Assembly (NCBI GenBank): GCA_963746255.1 | Contig: CAVVAJ010000007.1 | Coordinates: forward strand, 372,001-436,000 | Source of the DNA: DAOVXM01 sp963746255 | Lineage (GTDB): Bacteria > Chloroflexota > Anaerolineae > Anaerolineales > UBA4823 | DNA length: 64,000 bases | Direction of reading: 5' to 3' | Shown: positions 18,645 through 27,780 of the stretch, piece by piece | Numbering within the stretch: position 1 is the first letter of the stretch | Layout: every line of letters starts with the position of its first letter | Position numbers and translations under genes: made by a program | Notes under the pieces: generated by a model | What the model saw: only the letters and a program-made list of their open reading frames with translations | The model's database searches: none | What the model was told of the DNA's origin: nothing

Positions 18645-19550
18645 ATGTACGAGGAGTTCTTTGTCCGGAACTACGGCAGTCTATACTCCTGAAGAGCAAG
18701 CACGCATTCAGGCTGGGAAAGTGGTGATCATTGGCTGCGGCGGGATCGGGGGTGTGGTTGCAAGTGCACTTGCCAGGAGCGGTCTCGAGAATTTCGTGCT
18801 CTACGATTTTGACATCTACGAGCCGAATAATATGAACCGGCAGATCACCTGCTTCACTGACACACTGGGGACCAACAAGGCGGTAGTGGTCAGGGATACG
18901 TTGCTCAAAATCAATCCGGATAGTCGATATCATCTTACATCGAGCGCGCTCTGGAACCAGACGAAATTGGTGATGCCATCATGCAGGGAGATGTGGTCAT
19001 ACCGGCTGCTGACAATTGGCCACTTAGCATTGTTTTCCTCGATACAGCCATTGATCTTGGTATCCCAGCTGTGATGGCTTACCCAGTCGGAGCATTGGCA
19101 CGTGTCAGTACCTTTCTGCCTGGCGGTCCATATGCATCCGAGTGCCTCGTTCAGCCTTATAAAAACTCTTACGAAGAATTGAAGACATTCATGGATAACC
19201 CTGACAACCGGCGCATCCTGCAGTACTACCGTACCGACGGTGCTTGGACGCAGGAATGGTTCGATTCATGGTGTTTGGGAGAACAACCCCATGCTCAGTT
19301 CTGCACCTCAGTCTGGATCACCGGAACGTTAGCCGCCATGGAGATACTAAAAGTGATTACTGGAAGATGGAAACCGGTTAGTGCCCCTCGCTATTGGCAT
19401 ATCACGCCAGCAGGCGCGCGCATTGCCAAGTTTGGATGGGGCCGGCGGCTGCTTTCAAGAACATCCCGGCGCCCCTGGGGACAGGCGTTGCTGCCGGCAT
19501 TGGCAAAGCGTCCCTGGCTGGTAAGACTGTTTACCCGGGTAATAAGCTGA
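18645..19550 (+). CDS. ThiF/MoeB/HesA-like E1 adenylyltransferase, frameshifted
   Basis: The natural product starts MYEEFFVRNYGS at ATG 18645 (gaggtc before it), switches frame near 18675 to YTPEEQARIQAGKVVIIG, and again near 18965. The Rossmann ATP site is GCGGIGGVVASALARSG, with the adenylate-binding region LYDFDIYEPNNMNRQ. The C-terminal half contains a long region including ILQYYRTDGAWTQEWFDSW that I do not recognise from MoeB. No CxxC zinc pairs are visible, unlike canonical MoeB/ThiF. ThiF-like genes often accompany AOR genes and are assumed to help pterin cofactor sulfur chemistry; that role is inferred. Confidence 0.75.
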
Positions 19551-19574
19551 TTGCATATGGATTAGGGATTGCTT

Positions 19575-20078
19575 ATGAAGAACTGGCGTTTAGGTGTAAA
19601 TATCATGAGTTTGGTGGCTGTCACCTTGATGATCGCTGCCATGTACCTGCCTTGGTGGAGTTTTGCACTGGAGAGCTCCCCGCAAACGGATGTTTACCCT
19701 TATCTAATCGATGGGCCTGGCAGCGAATATATCGGTTACAAGCGCAGCCCCCAAATGACATTGTTAACCGGTGTTTTGATCGCAAGTATCCTGCTCGGAT
19801 TGATTGGAAGCTTCTTAACGGGGACGGCCTCAAGGATAATATTGGTAGTCGCAGGTCTGTTAGCGCTCCTGGGCACCTGGCGATTACTGGCTCGTGTTGC
19901 AGGGGTTGCAGGACGTTTTGAAATCCCCCTGCAAGGACAGGGGCGGGCGATCTATGAGGGGTTTGCGCAAATAGAAGTATGGACCAAGCTCCAGCCTGGT
20001 GCCTACCTGATCATTGTCGGTGGCGGTCTGGCAATTCTTGCTGGTGTTCTCCACTCGTACGTTCGGATTGGCAAGTAA
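19575..20078 (+). CDS. four-helix membrane protein, unknown; possible anchor
   Basis: A 167-residue protein beginning MKNWRLGVNIMSLVAVTLM with four hydrophobic helices and an external loop containing YLPWWSFALESSPQTDVYPY. There are no cysteines or obvious haem ligands arranged as in known cytochromes b. A TTG six bases upstream is an alternative start. Its place between the E1-like gene and the cytochrome/dehalogenase pair suggests it could anchor an exported redox protein in the way RdhB does, but it is about twice the size of RdhB and has no recognisable homology to it. Confidence 0.6.
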   Translation: MKNWRLGVNIMSLVAVTLMIAAMYLPWWSFALESSPQTDVYPYLIDGPGSEYIGYKRSPQMTLLTGVLIASILLGLIGSFLTGTASRIILVVAGLLALLGTWRLLARVAGVAGRFEIPLQGQGRAIYEGFAQIEVWTKLQPGAYLIIVGGGLAILAGVLHSYVRIGK

Positions 20079-20212
20079 TTTTCCAACAGAAGGACGCAAA
20101 AGGTTTGCAGGATTATGGGAAAATTCGAGCTAGAAACAACTAAGAATTTATACATATCGATTAATCAAGATGATTTACATTCGACCAGACTTTTTCTTGA
20201 GGAGAAAAACAT

Positions 20213-20509
20213 ATGAAAGTACAAATAGGTCTATTACTCCTGGTTGGCATACTTGTTCTGATCGTAGTAAGCTGTGGTCCTGCGTCAACGCCGGAACCAA
20301 CACCAACTCCTGAAGTGCACAAGGGCAAGGCGATTGTAACCACCCGCTGTGTAGGCTGCCATGAAATTGGTCGGGTGACAAATGCCAAGTATGACCGCGA
20401 TAGTTGGGAGATGACTGTCGATCGTATGGTGCTCACCGGGGCTCAGCTCACGGATGAACAGAAGGAGTTGGTTGTCGATTACTTAGCTCAAACGTATCCA
20501 AAGGAGTAA
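20213..20509 (+). CDS. small lipoprotein cytochrome c
   Basis: A 98-residue protein with a lipoprotein signal (LVLIVVSCG), a Thr/Pro linker (PASTPEPTPTPEV) and a single haem-c motif CVGCH at about residue 46, with a likely distal Met in DRMVLTG. A GAGGAG site precedes the ATG. It would sit on the outer face of the membrane and carry single electrons. The reductive dehalogenase homologue begins only ~10 bp downstream, so the two probably form an electron-transfer pair. Confidence 0.85.
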   Translation: MKVQIGLLLLVGILVLIVVSCGPASTPEPTPTPEVHKGKAIVTTRCVGCHEIGRVTNAKYDRDSWEMTVDRMVLTGAQLTDEQKELVVDYLAQTYPKE

Positions 20510-20517
20510 CCACACAA

Positions 20518-21965
20518 TTGGTCGACAAAATAAATGATCGTTTGGCGGAGCTCGAAAAGCGATTAAGTCGAGGGTCAAGTTAGCCGCCGGGATTTTTTAC
20601 GTTCAGCAAGCTTGTTGGGCTTGGCACTTGGAACGGGTGAAGTGCTTTCTGCCTGCACCCCGTCAGAGAAATCTCCGCTTGAGTACGACCCAATCGAGAC
20701 GATCTACAGCTACCAATATACAACTACCACGCCGTATGCAGGCGATAAGAAAACACCAACCCCAGATACATCGGGTGCCGGCGCTCTGGATGAGAGCGCT
20801 GGAGCGAATCTGATCAAGCCGCAGGTATCGAACTTGGTATTGTGGGTGCTGCGGTCAACGGTTCAGGACGCTTGAAGATCTTAAGAAGCATACCGCTGCC
20901 GAACACGCCTGGCGTTTACCTGAAATCCAGCGAGTTAGCCAGCCAACTTACAGTGAATATTTAGTGGGTAGATATCCAGCGCTTTGATGAGAAGAACACT
21001 GTATTTTCTCGCACTGCTTGGGATGAAGCCTACCAGCAGCAGGTGCAGGAAGCCACTGCCAAGGCACCACAGGGCGATTGGGAGACTTTTGAAGGCAATG
21101 CGCTTGGTTGCTGGTGCGATTTACGTCGATGCGACTGCAGGCAGCTTGCATCCAAACTATTACGGCTACTTCGGGCATGTGAACGATGTCGGTGGCTTGT
21201 ACAACTGGGATGATCCCGGTTAATCCGACTGCAATTCCCCGTACCCTAACCCACAGTGGATGGCTGAACGGGTCAAGGAGGTTGCCCGATTCTATGGCGC
21301 GGATCTGGTCGGTATTTGTGAGGTCGATGACCATTGGGTGTATTCGAACTACTTCGAACTCGTCACTGGCAAATATGGCAAGCTCGAAATACCCTATAAG
21401 TACGCGATCGTGATGGGGATAGAAATGGATTCGAAGGGGATCAACGAATCACCGCGGCCCGAAGCCAGTGCAGCCACTGCACTCGCTTACTCACAAATGT
21501 CAGAGCTATCGGCTTCCCTCGCCAAGTATATCCGCGCCCTGGGGTATCCAGCCATTCCCTGCGGCAACGACAGCGCCCAAAGCATCCCGCTGGCGATCGA
21601 TGCCGGACTGGGCGAACTGGGACGCAACGGCTTAATGCTCAGCCCGGAATTCGGACCCCGGCAGCGGATTTGCAAGGTGCTCACGGATTTACCCCTGCAA
21701 ACCGACCAGCCGATAGATTTTGGCTTGCAAAGCATTTTGCGAGACGTGTCACGCTTGCGCAGCTGCCTGTCCCAAGGATGCCATCCGCTGGGAGGATCGC
21801 ACCACTGAACCAACCTCGATTTCCAACCGTAAAGGCATCTTGCGCTGGCCGGTCAATGTGTCGAACTGTTACTTGTTCTGGAAAGAGAATGGAACTGACT
21901 GCGCAAATTGTATCGCAGCCTGCCCCTGGGCTCTGCACTCGCAGCGCGATTGGCTTGAACTTTAA
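20518..21965 (+). pseudogene. reductive dehalogenase catalytic subunit (RdhA) homologue, multiply frameshifted
   Basis: Translating across at least six frame changes gives a complete RdhA of ~480 residues. The likely TTG start gives VDKINDRLAELEKRLS, then the twin-arginine motif SRRDFLRSASLLGLALG at 20582. Middle pieces include DIQRFDEKNTVFSRTAWDEAY and HPNYYGYFGHVNDVGG. The corrinoid/catalytic region reads ADLVGICEVDDHWVYS, CGNDSAQSIPLAIDAGLGE and LGRNGLMLSPEFGPRQRI. Two FeS motifs close it: CETCHACAAACP and CANCIAACPW. This is the typical exported, respiratory-type architecture. The shifts do not remove any motif. No rdhB-like anchor is adjacent; a cytochrome c takes that place. The substrate is unknown and may not be halogenated. 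Confidence 0.8.
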
Positions 21966-22016
21966 CCCCATCTCGGATCAGTAATCCAAATCTTATTTCG
22001 AAAGGTGTAGACGATC

Positions 22017-22499
22017 ATGGCAGTAGAAATCAGTAAGGTTGATGAGATCATCGACAAACACGGTCTGGAACATCGTTGGTTGATCACGAACTTGTTGGCG
22101 ATCCAGGATGAATTCCAATACTTGCCACGGGACGCTATGAGACATGTTGCAGAACGTATGAATGTCCCTATCATCCAGGTAAACCAAGTGGCGGAGTTTT
22201 ACAAAGTCTTTAAACTAGAGCCACCTGGCAAACATCTCGTTTCGGTTTGCCGAGGAACTGCTTGTCACGTGCGAGGCGGTGAAAAGGTGGTCGAACGGAT
22301 ATGTGATTTATTGGAGATTGATCCAGGTGGAACAACCATGGATGAGCAGTTTACCCTGGATGTTGTGAATTGCCTGGGCTGTTGCGCCTTAGGTAGGGTG
22401 ATCGTCGTAGACGATCATTTCTATGTGAATGTGGCTCCCAACGAAGTTGCGGACATCCTCAAGAAGTATAGCAGAAATGGAGATAGCACCCATGGCTGA
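22017..22499 (+). CDS. NuoE-like [2Fe-2S] subunit (24-kDa type)
   Basis: An intact 160-residue thioredoxin-fold ferredoxin subunit. Cluster ligands are in CRGTACHVRG and, ~40 residues on, CLGCCALG. The N-terminal helical part (LITNLLAIQDEFQYLPRDAM) is as in NuoE/HoxE/HydC. Such subunits pass electrons between NAD(H)-reactive NuoF partners and other redox modules, including bifurcating hydrogenases and Wor/Bfu-type tungsten oxidoreductases. It overlaps the NuoF start by 8 bp. It stands in a small set without other complex I membrane subunits, so this is not a respiratory complex I. Confidence 0.93.
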   Translation: MAVEISKVDEIIDKHGLEHRWLITNLLAIQDEFQYLPRDAMRHVAERMNVPIIQVNQVAEFYKVFKLEPPGKHLVSVCRGTACHVRGGEKVVERICDLLEIDPGGTTMDEQFTLDVVNCLGCCALGRVIVVDDHFYVNVAPNEVADILKKYSRNGDSTHG

Positions 22500-24208
22500 A
22501 GGAAATTCGATCGCGGAATCAAAGATGGAACAATGGCGGAAGGAAGATCTTAGCCACTCGGGACGCTTCAAGACCACGCATCACGGTCTGCGGGGGCACG
22601 GTTTGCCTGGCGCTGGCTTCCGGAGAAGTCGCTACTGCTCTTGAGCAGGCATTGGAGCAGCAAGAAATGCATGCCAGTATAGAAATGAAAACAACCGGCT
22701 GCCCAGGACTTTGCGACCAAGGACCGTTAGTGACGATCTATCCACAAGGGATCTTCTATACGAAAGTGAAGCCCGAGGATTGCAACGAGATAATCTCCAA
22801 GACGGTTAAAAATGGTGAGATCATCGAACGTCTGCTTTATCAAGACCCCCTAACAGGGGAAAAGATCATTCGCGAAACGGACGTGTCATTTTACAAAGAG
22901 CAGACCCGGATCTTATTGAAATATAGTGGCCTGATCGATCCACGTAAAATCGAGGACTACATCGCCGTCGGAGGTTATAAGGCGTTGGAGAGAGCCCTCT
23001 ACCGAGATGACACCAGAGCAGATTATCGATGAAATCAAGCAATCTGGTCTGCGCGGTCGCGGTGGAGGTGGTTTTCCAACCGGCGTTAAATGGGAGCTAT
23101 GCCGTAATGCTCCAGGAGACCCAAAATATGTCATTTGCAATGCTGACGAAGGCAACCCAGGCTGCTTCCAAGACCGCGGTGTCATTGAGAGCAACCCGCA
23201 CAGCATCCTGGAGGGAATGATCATCGGTGCTTATGCCATACAGAGCCAGTGAGGGGTTTGTCTACATCCGCCATGAGTACCCCTTATCGGTAGAGCTAAT
23301 CCGCCATGCTGTTGTCCAGGCTAGGGAACAAGGCTTGCTGGGAGATAGGATTTTGGGCTCTGATTTCAACTTCAACATTGAGGTCACATTGGGTGCTGGA
23401 GCCTATGTTTGTGGGGAAGAGACGGCGCTGATGGCTTCCATCGAAGGGCGCGTTGGCGAGCCGCAAGCCCGACCACCCTATCCGGTTGAAAAGGGCTTGT
23501 GGGGAAAACCAACGACGATTAATAATGTAAAGACCTGGGCATGGATCCCCCACCTCATCAACAATAGTGCAGACTGGTTCGCCCAGATAGGCACAGATAA
23601 GAGTAAGGGAACAACGATTTTCTCGTTGGTGGGGAATATTAAGCAACCCGGATTAGTCGAAATTCCCATGGGGGTTACGCTGCGTCACCTGATCGAACAC
23701 ATCGGTGGCGGAGCTCCTAACGGGAAGAAGCTCATAGGCCGCTCAGACGGGTGGGCCTTCGGGCGGCTGTATCCCTGAAAGCCTTTGGGATCTGCCGGTG
23801 GATTACGATAGTCTGCGCGAGGCTGGCTCCATAATGGGTTCGGGCGGGATGATCGTCATGGACGAGGACATCTGCATGGTGGACATGGCCCGCTATTTCC
23901 TGGATTTCTCCAAGTTCGAGGCCTGCGGCAAGTGTTCGGCCTGCCGTGAGGGGGTCCGACGGATGTATGAAATATTGGACTACATCACGCGGGGCTTTGG
24001 TCAGGAGGGGGATATTGAGCTGCTCGAAGAGCTTGGTCAGGCAGTCAAAATCGGCTCTTTTTGCGGCCTGGGGCAGACCGCCCCCAACCCGGTCTTGACC
24101 ACCATCCGCTACTTTCGCGACGAGTATGAAGCGCATATCCGAGAGAAAAGTTGCCCGGCGGGCGTCTGCAAGAACCTGATTGCCGTAGATGCCGTCTTGG
24201 AGAAATAG
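22492..24208 (+). CDS. NuoF-like NADH-binding subunit with N-terminal [2Fe-2S] domain, frameshifted
   Basis: Pieces in several frames build one ~570-residue protein. An N-terminal thioredoxin-like ferredoxin domain (ITVCGGTVCLALASGE, TTGCPGLCDQGP) is followed by the FMN/NADH module (GLRGRGGGGFPTGVKW, NADEGNPGCFQDR, GAGAYVCGEETALMASIEG) and the SLBB part. The C-terminal [4Fe-4S] site is CGKCSACREG. Frame breaks lie near 22580, 23005, 23235 and 23745. This layout is that of HydB/HndC/BfuB, the flavin subunits used for electron bifurcation, rather than plain NuoF. Together with NuoE it should connect the island to NAD(P)H. Confidence 0.88.
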
Positions 24209-24220
24209 GGAGTTCAATCC

Positions 24221-26227
24221 ATGGTGAACCTGACGATCAATGATGAAAAAATTAAAGTAGCTGAAGGTACCACTGTCCTTGAAGCAGCCAAGCAGGCTGG
24301 GGTGCACATTCCTACTTTGTGCAATCACCCGGACTTATCTCCTTATGGCGCCTGCCGTCTGTGTCTGGTAGAACTCAAGCGCAACGGCCACGCGGAAGTT
24401 ATCACATCATGCAACCGTGCTGTCGAAGATGGGATGGTGATTGAGACCGATACGCCCGAGGTCGTACAGACTCGGCGGGTGATGGCTGATTTTATCCTCT
24501 CGCGCTGTCCTGATGTACCGGCTTTGCAGCGGGTGGCGGAATCCGTTGGTCTTGAAAAACCCAGCTTCCCCGCCGATCGCCAGGATGAAGACTGTATTTT
24601 GTGCGGTTTGTGCGTGCGAGCCTGCGATGAAATCGCCGAGGAACATGTGCTGGGAATTGTTGGGCGCGGTGGAGATCGCCGGGTGACAACCGCTTTTGAC
24701 GTCCGATCCCAAGTATGCGACGAATGCAACCAGTGTATCCCCTATTGCCCAACCGGCGCTATCACGCACTTGGAGAGCACCCCAAATCGGTCGGGGCTAA
24801 AGGTGTCAGCTACCCGCTGGAAGCGCGCCCGGCAAGTCGTTCAGTACTCCGCCCTGCTCCTGTTCCTGGCTTTGACCATCAGCACCTTGTGGGGCCGACT
24901 CCAGCCAGTTCCGATCAATCTCTTCTCGCGCCTCAATCCGCTTCAGGCCGTGGCAGCCATGATCGGGGCACGTGTGCTGATCTTCAACTATTGGCCGGTG
25001 CTGCTGACAGTTGTGGTTACGCTTTTGGTAGGGCGCGTATGGTGCAGCTGGCTCTGCCCGTTAGGAGCGATCCTTGAGCTGTTTGGCTGGCGGGGTCGCC
25101 GCTTTCGCTGGCAGGGTCTGCGCAGGCTGAAATATGTGATCCTGTTTACGATCATCGTTTTAGCCGTATTCGGAAGTCTGGCGTTCATGTACTTTGAACC
25201 AATCACTATTCTTATCCGCGGCCTGACATCCATATTCAAGCCGGTTATCGAGTACGTCCAACTGGAAGATAAAGATGGTTTTACTTGGCCCGGGATATCA
25301 TGGTGGGTCATCGCTTTGCCACTGTTGATTGTTTTGCTGTTGAATATTATCGAACGACGGTTTTGGTGCCGCTACCTATGCCCGCTTGGAGCGTTGGTCG
25401 GGCTGGGCTCGAAGTTCTCTTGGGTGAAACGGCGCGTCGACCAGATGAGCTGCGTCCAATGTGGTGACTGCGCCGAGTTGTGCACTATGGGCGCAATCAG
25501 TGAAACGCGCGATTTCACCAGTGATCCAGCCGAATGCATAATGTGTATGGACTGCGCCGCGCCTTGTCCTAAAGCAGCCATCACCTTTGAACGCGGACCT
25601 GCCTTGGGATGGAACTACGAATTCGACCCCGGTCGTCGCGAAGCCCTTGCCACCATCGGTGTAAGTGCAGCCGCGATCGGCCTACTCGCCCTGGATGTTG
25701 GTGAGGTAAAAGCAGCCAAATCTAGTGTACTGCGCCCTCCTGGAGCCCAAGGTGATGACTTCCTGTCCAAGTGTATCCGTTGTGATCAATGTATTGAGGG
25801 TTGCCCCCAAAAGGCGCTCCAGCCTGCGGGTTTTGAGGCTGGTTGGGACTCGTTGTGGACACCGGTACTGGACCCATACACGGGCTACTGTGATTACGAG
25901 TGCAACCTGTGCGGGCAGATTTGCCCCAGCGGAGCTATACCGCCACTATCGGTGGAGGAAAAACGGCAAGCCGTCATCGGCACTGCGAAGGTAAATTTCG
26001 AAGAGTGCGTAAGGTGCATGGATTGCCTGGAGCAGTGCCCGTACGAATGCTTCGAAGAGGTGGAAGTCGAGGGCCTAAGAGGAGTCTTCCCGAAAGTAAT
26101 ACCGGGTGACTGCGTCGGGTGCGGATTGTGCGTTTACATCTGCCCAGAACAGGAGATGGATGCGATTGTCGTCTATCCGGTAGGTGAGGTTCCCGAGGAG
26201 GAGTTCACAACTTACCCGGTAACATGA
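24221..26227 (+). CDS. iron-sulfur fusion: NuoG-type N-terminus + NapH-like membrane domain + NapG-like ferredoxin
   Basis: A single intact 668-residue frame with three parts. Residues 1-~195 are a NuoG/HydA-type [2Fe-2S] and [4Fe-4S] segment (CNHPDLSPYGACRLC, CILCGLCVRACD, CDECNQCIPYCP). Residues ~200-400 hold about four membrane helices with the NapH/CcoG-type motifs CSWLCPLGA and CRYLCPLGA, then CVQCGDCAELC and CIMCMDCAAPCP. From ~460 a GRREALATIGVSAAAIGLLAL stretch (like a buried Tat signal) leads into four more clusters: CIRCDQCIEGCP, CNLCGQICP, CVRCMDCLEQCP, CVGCGLCVYICP. In total I count one [2Fe-2S] and eight [4Fe-4S] sites. It could carry electrons between NuoEF and quinone or periplasmic proteins. 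I know no standard family with all three parts in one chain. Confidence 0.85.
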   Translation: MVNLTINDEKIKVAEGTTVLEAAKQAGVHIPTLCNHPDLSPYGACRLCLVELKRNGHAEVITSCNRAVEDGMVIETDTPEVVQTRRVMADFILSRCPDVPALQRVAESVGLEKPSFPADRQDEDCILCGLCVRACDEIAEEHVLGIVGRGGDRRVTTAFDVRSQVCDECNQCIPYCPTGAITHLESTPNRSGLKVSATRWKRARQVVQYSALLLFLALTISTLWGRLQPVPINLFSRLNPLQAVAAMIGARVLIFNYWPVLLTVVVTLLVGRVWCSWLCPLGAILELFGWRGRRFRWQGLRRLKYVILFTIIVLAVFGSLAFMYFEPITILIRGLTSIFKPVIEYVQLEDKDGFTWPGISWWVIALPLLIVLLLNIIERRFWCRYLCPLGALVGLGSKFSWVKRRVDQMSCVQCGDCAELCTMGAISETRDFTSDPAECIMCMDCAAPCPKAAITFERGPALGWNYEFDPGRREALATIGVSAAAIGLLALDVGEVKAAKSSVLRPPGAQGDDFLSKCIRCDQCIEGCPQKALQPAGFEAGWDSLWTPVLDPYTGYCDYECNLCGQICPSGAIPPLSVEEKRQAVIGTAKVNFEECVRCMDCLEQCPYECFEEVEVEGLRGVFPKVIPGDCVGCGLCVYICPEQEMDAIVVYPVGEVPEEEFTTYPVT

Positions 26228-26375
26228 GCAAATAACCATTAGGGCAGACCGTGAGGGTGATCGATATTCTCTAGGTCTGCCCACAGATGATTCACCATGC
26301 AAATGGCGAAAGAAATATACTTAGTGGGTTCAGTAACTGTCATTTACCTGGACCGCAATGAGGGGAGTTGAGAAA

Positions 26376-26708
26376 GTGAAACGCGTATTTATCCTGTCCC
26401 GTCACACTCTATTTTGCGATGGAATCATAGCCCTGCTGAGTCAGGAATCCGAGTTCGATGTCGTTGGACAGGATGCGGAACTCAGCAGTGCGGTTGATTT
26501 AATCAAGTCTTTACGTCCAGATGTCGTCATCATCAATTGCGATGATCCGGAACCAGACCTATCTCAAGCTGTAGTTTCGCTTCTGCAAAACAGCCTTAGC
26601 GTCCGAATTATTGGACTCAGCCTTGAAGATAACAAAATCTCTATCTATCGCGGGGAGGACAAACAAGTTAAACAGGTCGAGGATTTGCTTGAAGCGATTG
26701 TAGACTAA
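26376..26708 (+). CDS. degenerate (pseudo-)receiver domain protein
   Basis: A 110-residue CheY-like fold: KRVFILSRHTLFCDGIIALL, then PDVVIINCDDPEPDL. The position that normally holds the phosphorylated Asp in DVVLLDxxMP reads Asn here (IIN), and the usual acidic pair near the N-terminus is replaced by SRH. It is therefore probably not phosphorylated and acts, if at all, through protein binding. A GTG start at 26376 has AGGGGAG upstream; an ATG at 26358 is possible but lacks a site. There is no output domain. It directly follows the FeS fusion gene. Confidence 0.65.
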   Translation: MKRVFILSRHTLFCDGIIALLSQESEFDVVGQDAELSSAVDLIKSLRPDVVIINCDDPEPDLSQAVVSLLQNSLSVRIIGLSLEDNKISIYRGEDKQVKQVEDLLEAIVD

Positions 26709-26718
26709 TAATGGGTCT

Positions 26719-27150
26719 ATGAAGCGATCTACGATTCTGATCATTTTTTTCGTGCTGGTTTCGTGTACCCAAAAAGCTGATCCACCATCTGAAACACCAA
26801 CAACACCCGCGCCGCGGATCACCTCAGCTCCTCACCCAACGCATGAAGACAAATTTATAGTAAATTTATGGGTTGATAATCCTAATCCACCCCAGAATTC
26901 ACGGGTTATCTTTTGGGGCAGCCTGATTAAGAACGGCGTTCACCTGGGGGGTATTATGATGCAGGCGACCTGGCCAGACGAGACACAGGAACCCGGAGTG
27001 CCAAACTGCAATGTGCTTGTCATCTACGGATCAGGCGTGTGTGTTATCGATAATATCAGCTACCCACCCGGCGAATTTGTGCCTATCATAGTGACATTCG
27101 AATATAGGGGCAAGAAGTATAGCGGTCAGACAGGTTTCACACCGTACTGA
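26719..27150 (+). CDS. small lipoprotein, unknown function
   Basis: A 143-residue exported lipoprotein: signal MKRSTILIIFFVLVSC with the lipobox Cys, a Thr/Pro-rich linker, then a beta-rich domain (FIVNLWVDNPNPPQNSRVIFWG, VPIIVTFEYRGKKYSGQTGFTPY) that looks Ig-like. Two further cysteines (NCNVLVIYGSGVC) could form a disulfide. I do not recognise a family. It starts 10 bp after the pseudo-receiver gene and may be the last gene of the redox island transcript. Confidence 0.65.
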   Translation: MKRSTILIIFFVLVSCTQKADPPSETPTTPAPRITSAPHPTHEDKFIVNLWVDNPNPPQNSRVIFWGSLIKNGVHLGGIMMQATWPDETQEPGVPNCNVLVIYGSGVCVIDNISYPPGEFVPIIVTFEYRGKKYSGQTGFTPY

Positions 27151-27156
27151 AAAATC

Positions 27157-27423
27157 GTGCAGGTTCATTACGATATGTCAGATACATCCCATCTGGTAGC
27201 ACCATTTCCGTTGCATCTACGCTCGACAATGCTCTGGATCAGTGGACTGTGGATGGCGGTGGAGGTACTAGCCTGGCAGTTTCCAGCTTCAAGGTTCAAT
27301 TTCCAGCAGGATGCTGAAGGGATGGCTGGTGGAAGCTATACATTTTCGGGTGGATACTGGGTTGCAGCCCTGTTCCCACTTTACATCGAACCGCTTTACC
27401 TACCGCTCGTCATCAGACAATAA
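27157..27423 (+). pseudogene. remnant of a secreted Chloroflexota-type protein tail
   Basis: Pieces in two frames: ASTLDNALDQWTVDGGGTSL, and GMAGGSYTFSGGYWVAALFP ending in YLPLVIRQ. The SYTxxGGYW...YLPLVIR end is a familiar C-terminal pattern of secreted proteins in Anaerolineae. The rest of the gene is missing and the frame is broken, so it is decayed. Confidence 0.4.
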
Positions 27424-27647
27424 CTTGTCATAATAAAACCAGTAGATTTCCTTATGTTGGCGTGAGACTCCGTGCCACCTGCATTGCACATCAGAGGTCG
27501 TGTCAAAGTCAAATTAAATGCTTCGGTTTCATATCATGCTAACCTGCCTCCTTAGTGTTGTTCTCAAATATGTAGATGGATCATTTTATAGGAGGCACGC
27601 CAGCAGAACAGCCACGAACACTGATCGGGCTGAATTCTAACAAAATG

Positions 27648-27679
27648 TTAACACACGGAATCGAATTGTGGGGTATACT
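27648..27679 (+). promoter_or_regulatory. possible promoter of the cold-shock gene
   Basis: TATACT at 27674-27679 is a good -10. The best -35 is TTAACA at 27648-27653, at a long 20-bp spacing. About 100 bp of untranslated leader would follow, as is usual for cold-shock genes. Otherwise the 357-bp gap 27424-27780 holds nothing I recognise. Confidence 0.35.
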
Positions 27680-27780
27680 GAATTGCTTGATTAACAGAAG
27701 TTCTGATACAAAGTGTAAGTTTTTGATTTGGAACCCATGCTTGACCAGGCAATATTCTAAAAGGAAAGGAGTTCCAAATC

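Noticed and set aside
12017..24208. Alternative explanation that each fragment in the redox island is a separate small gene
   Set aside because: Adjacent fragments continue the same protein family exactly where the other frame stops matching, and internal fragments lack ribosome binding sites.
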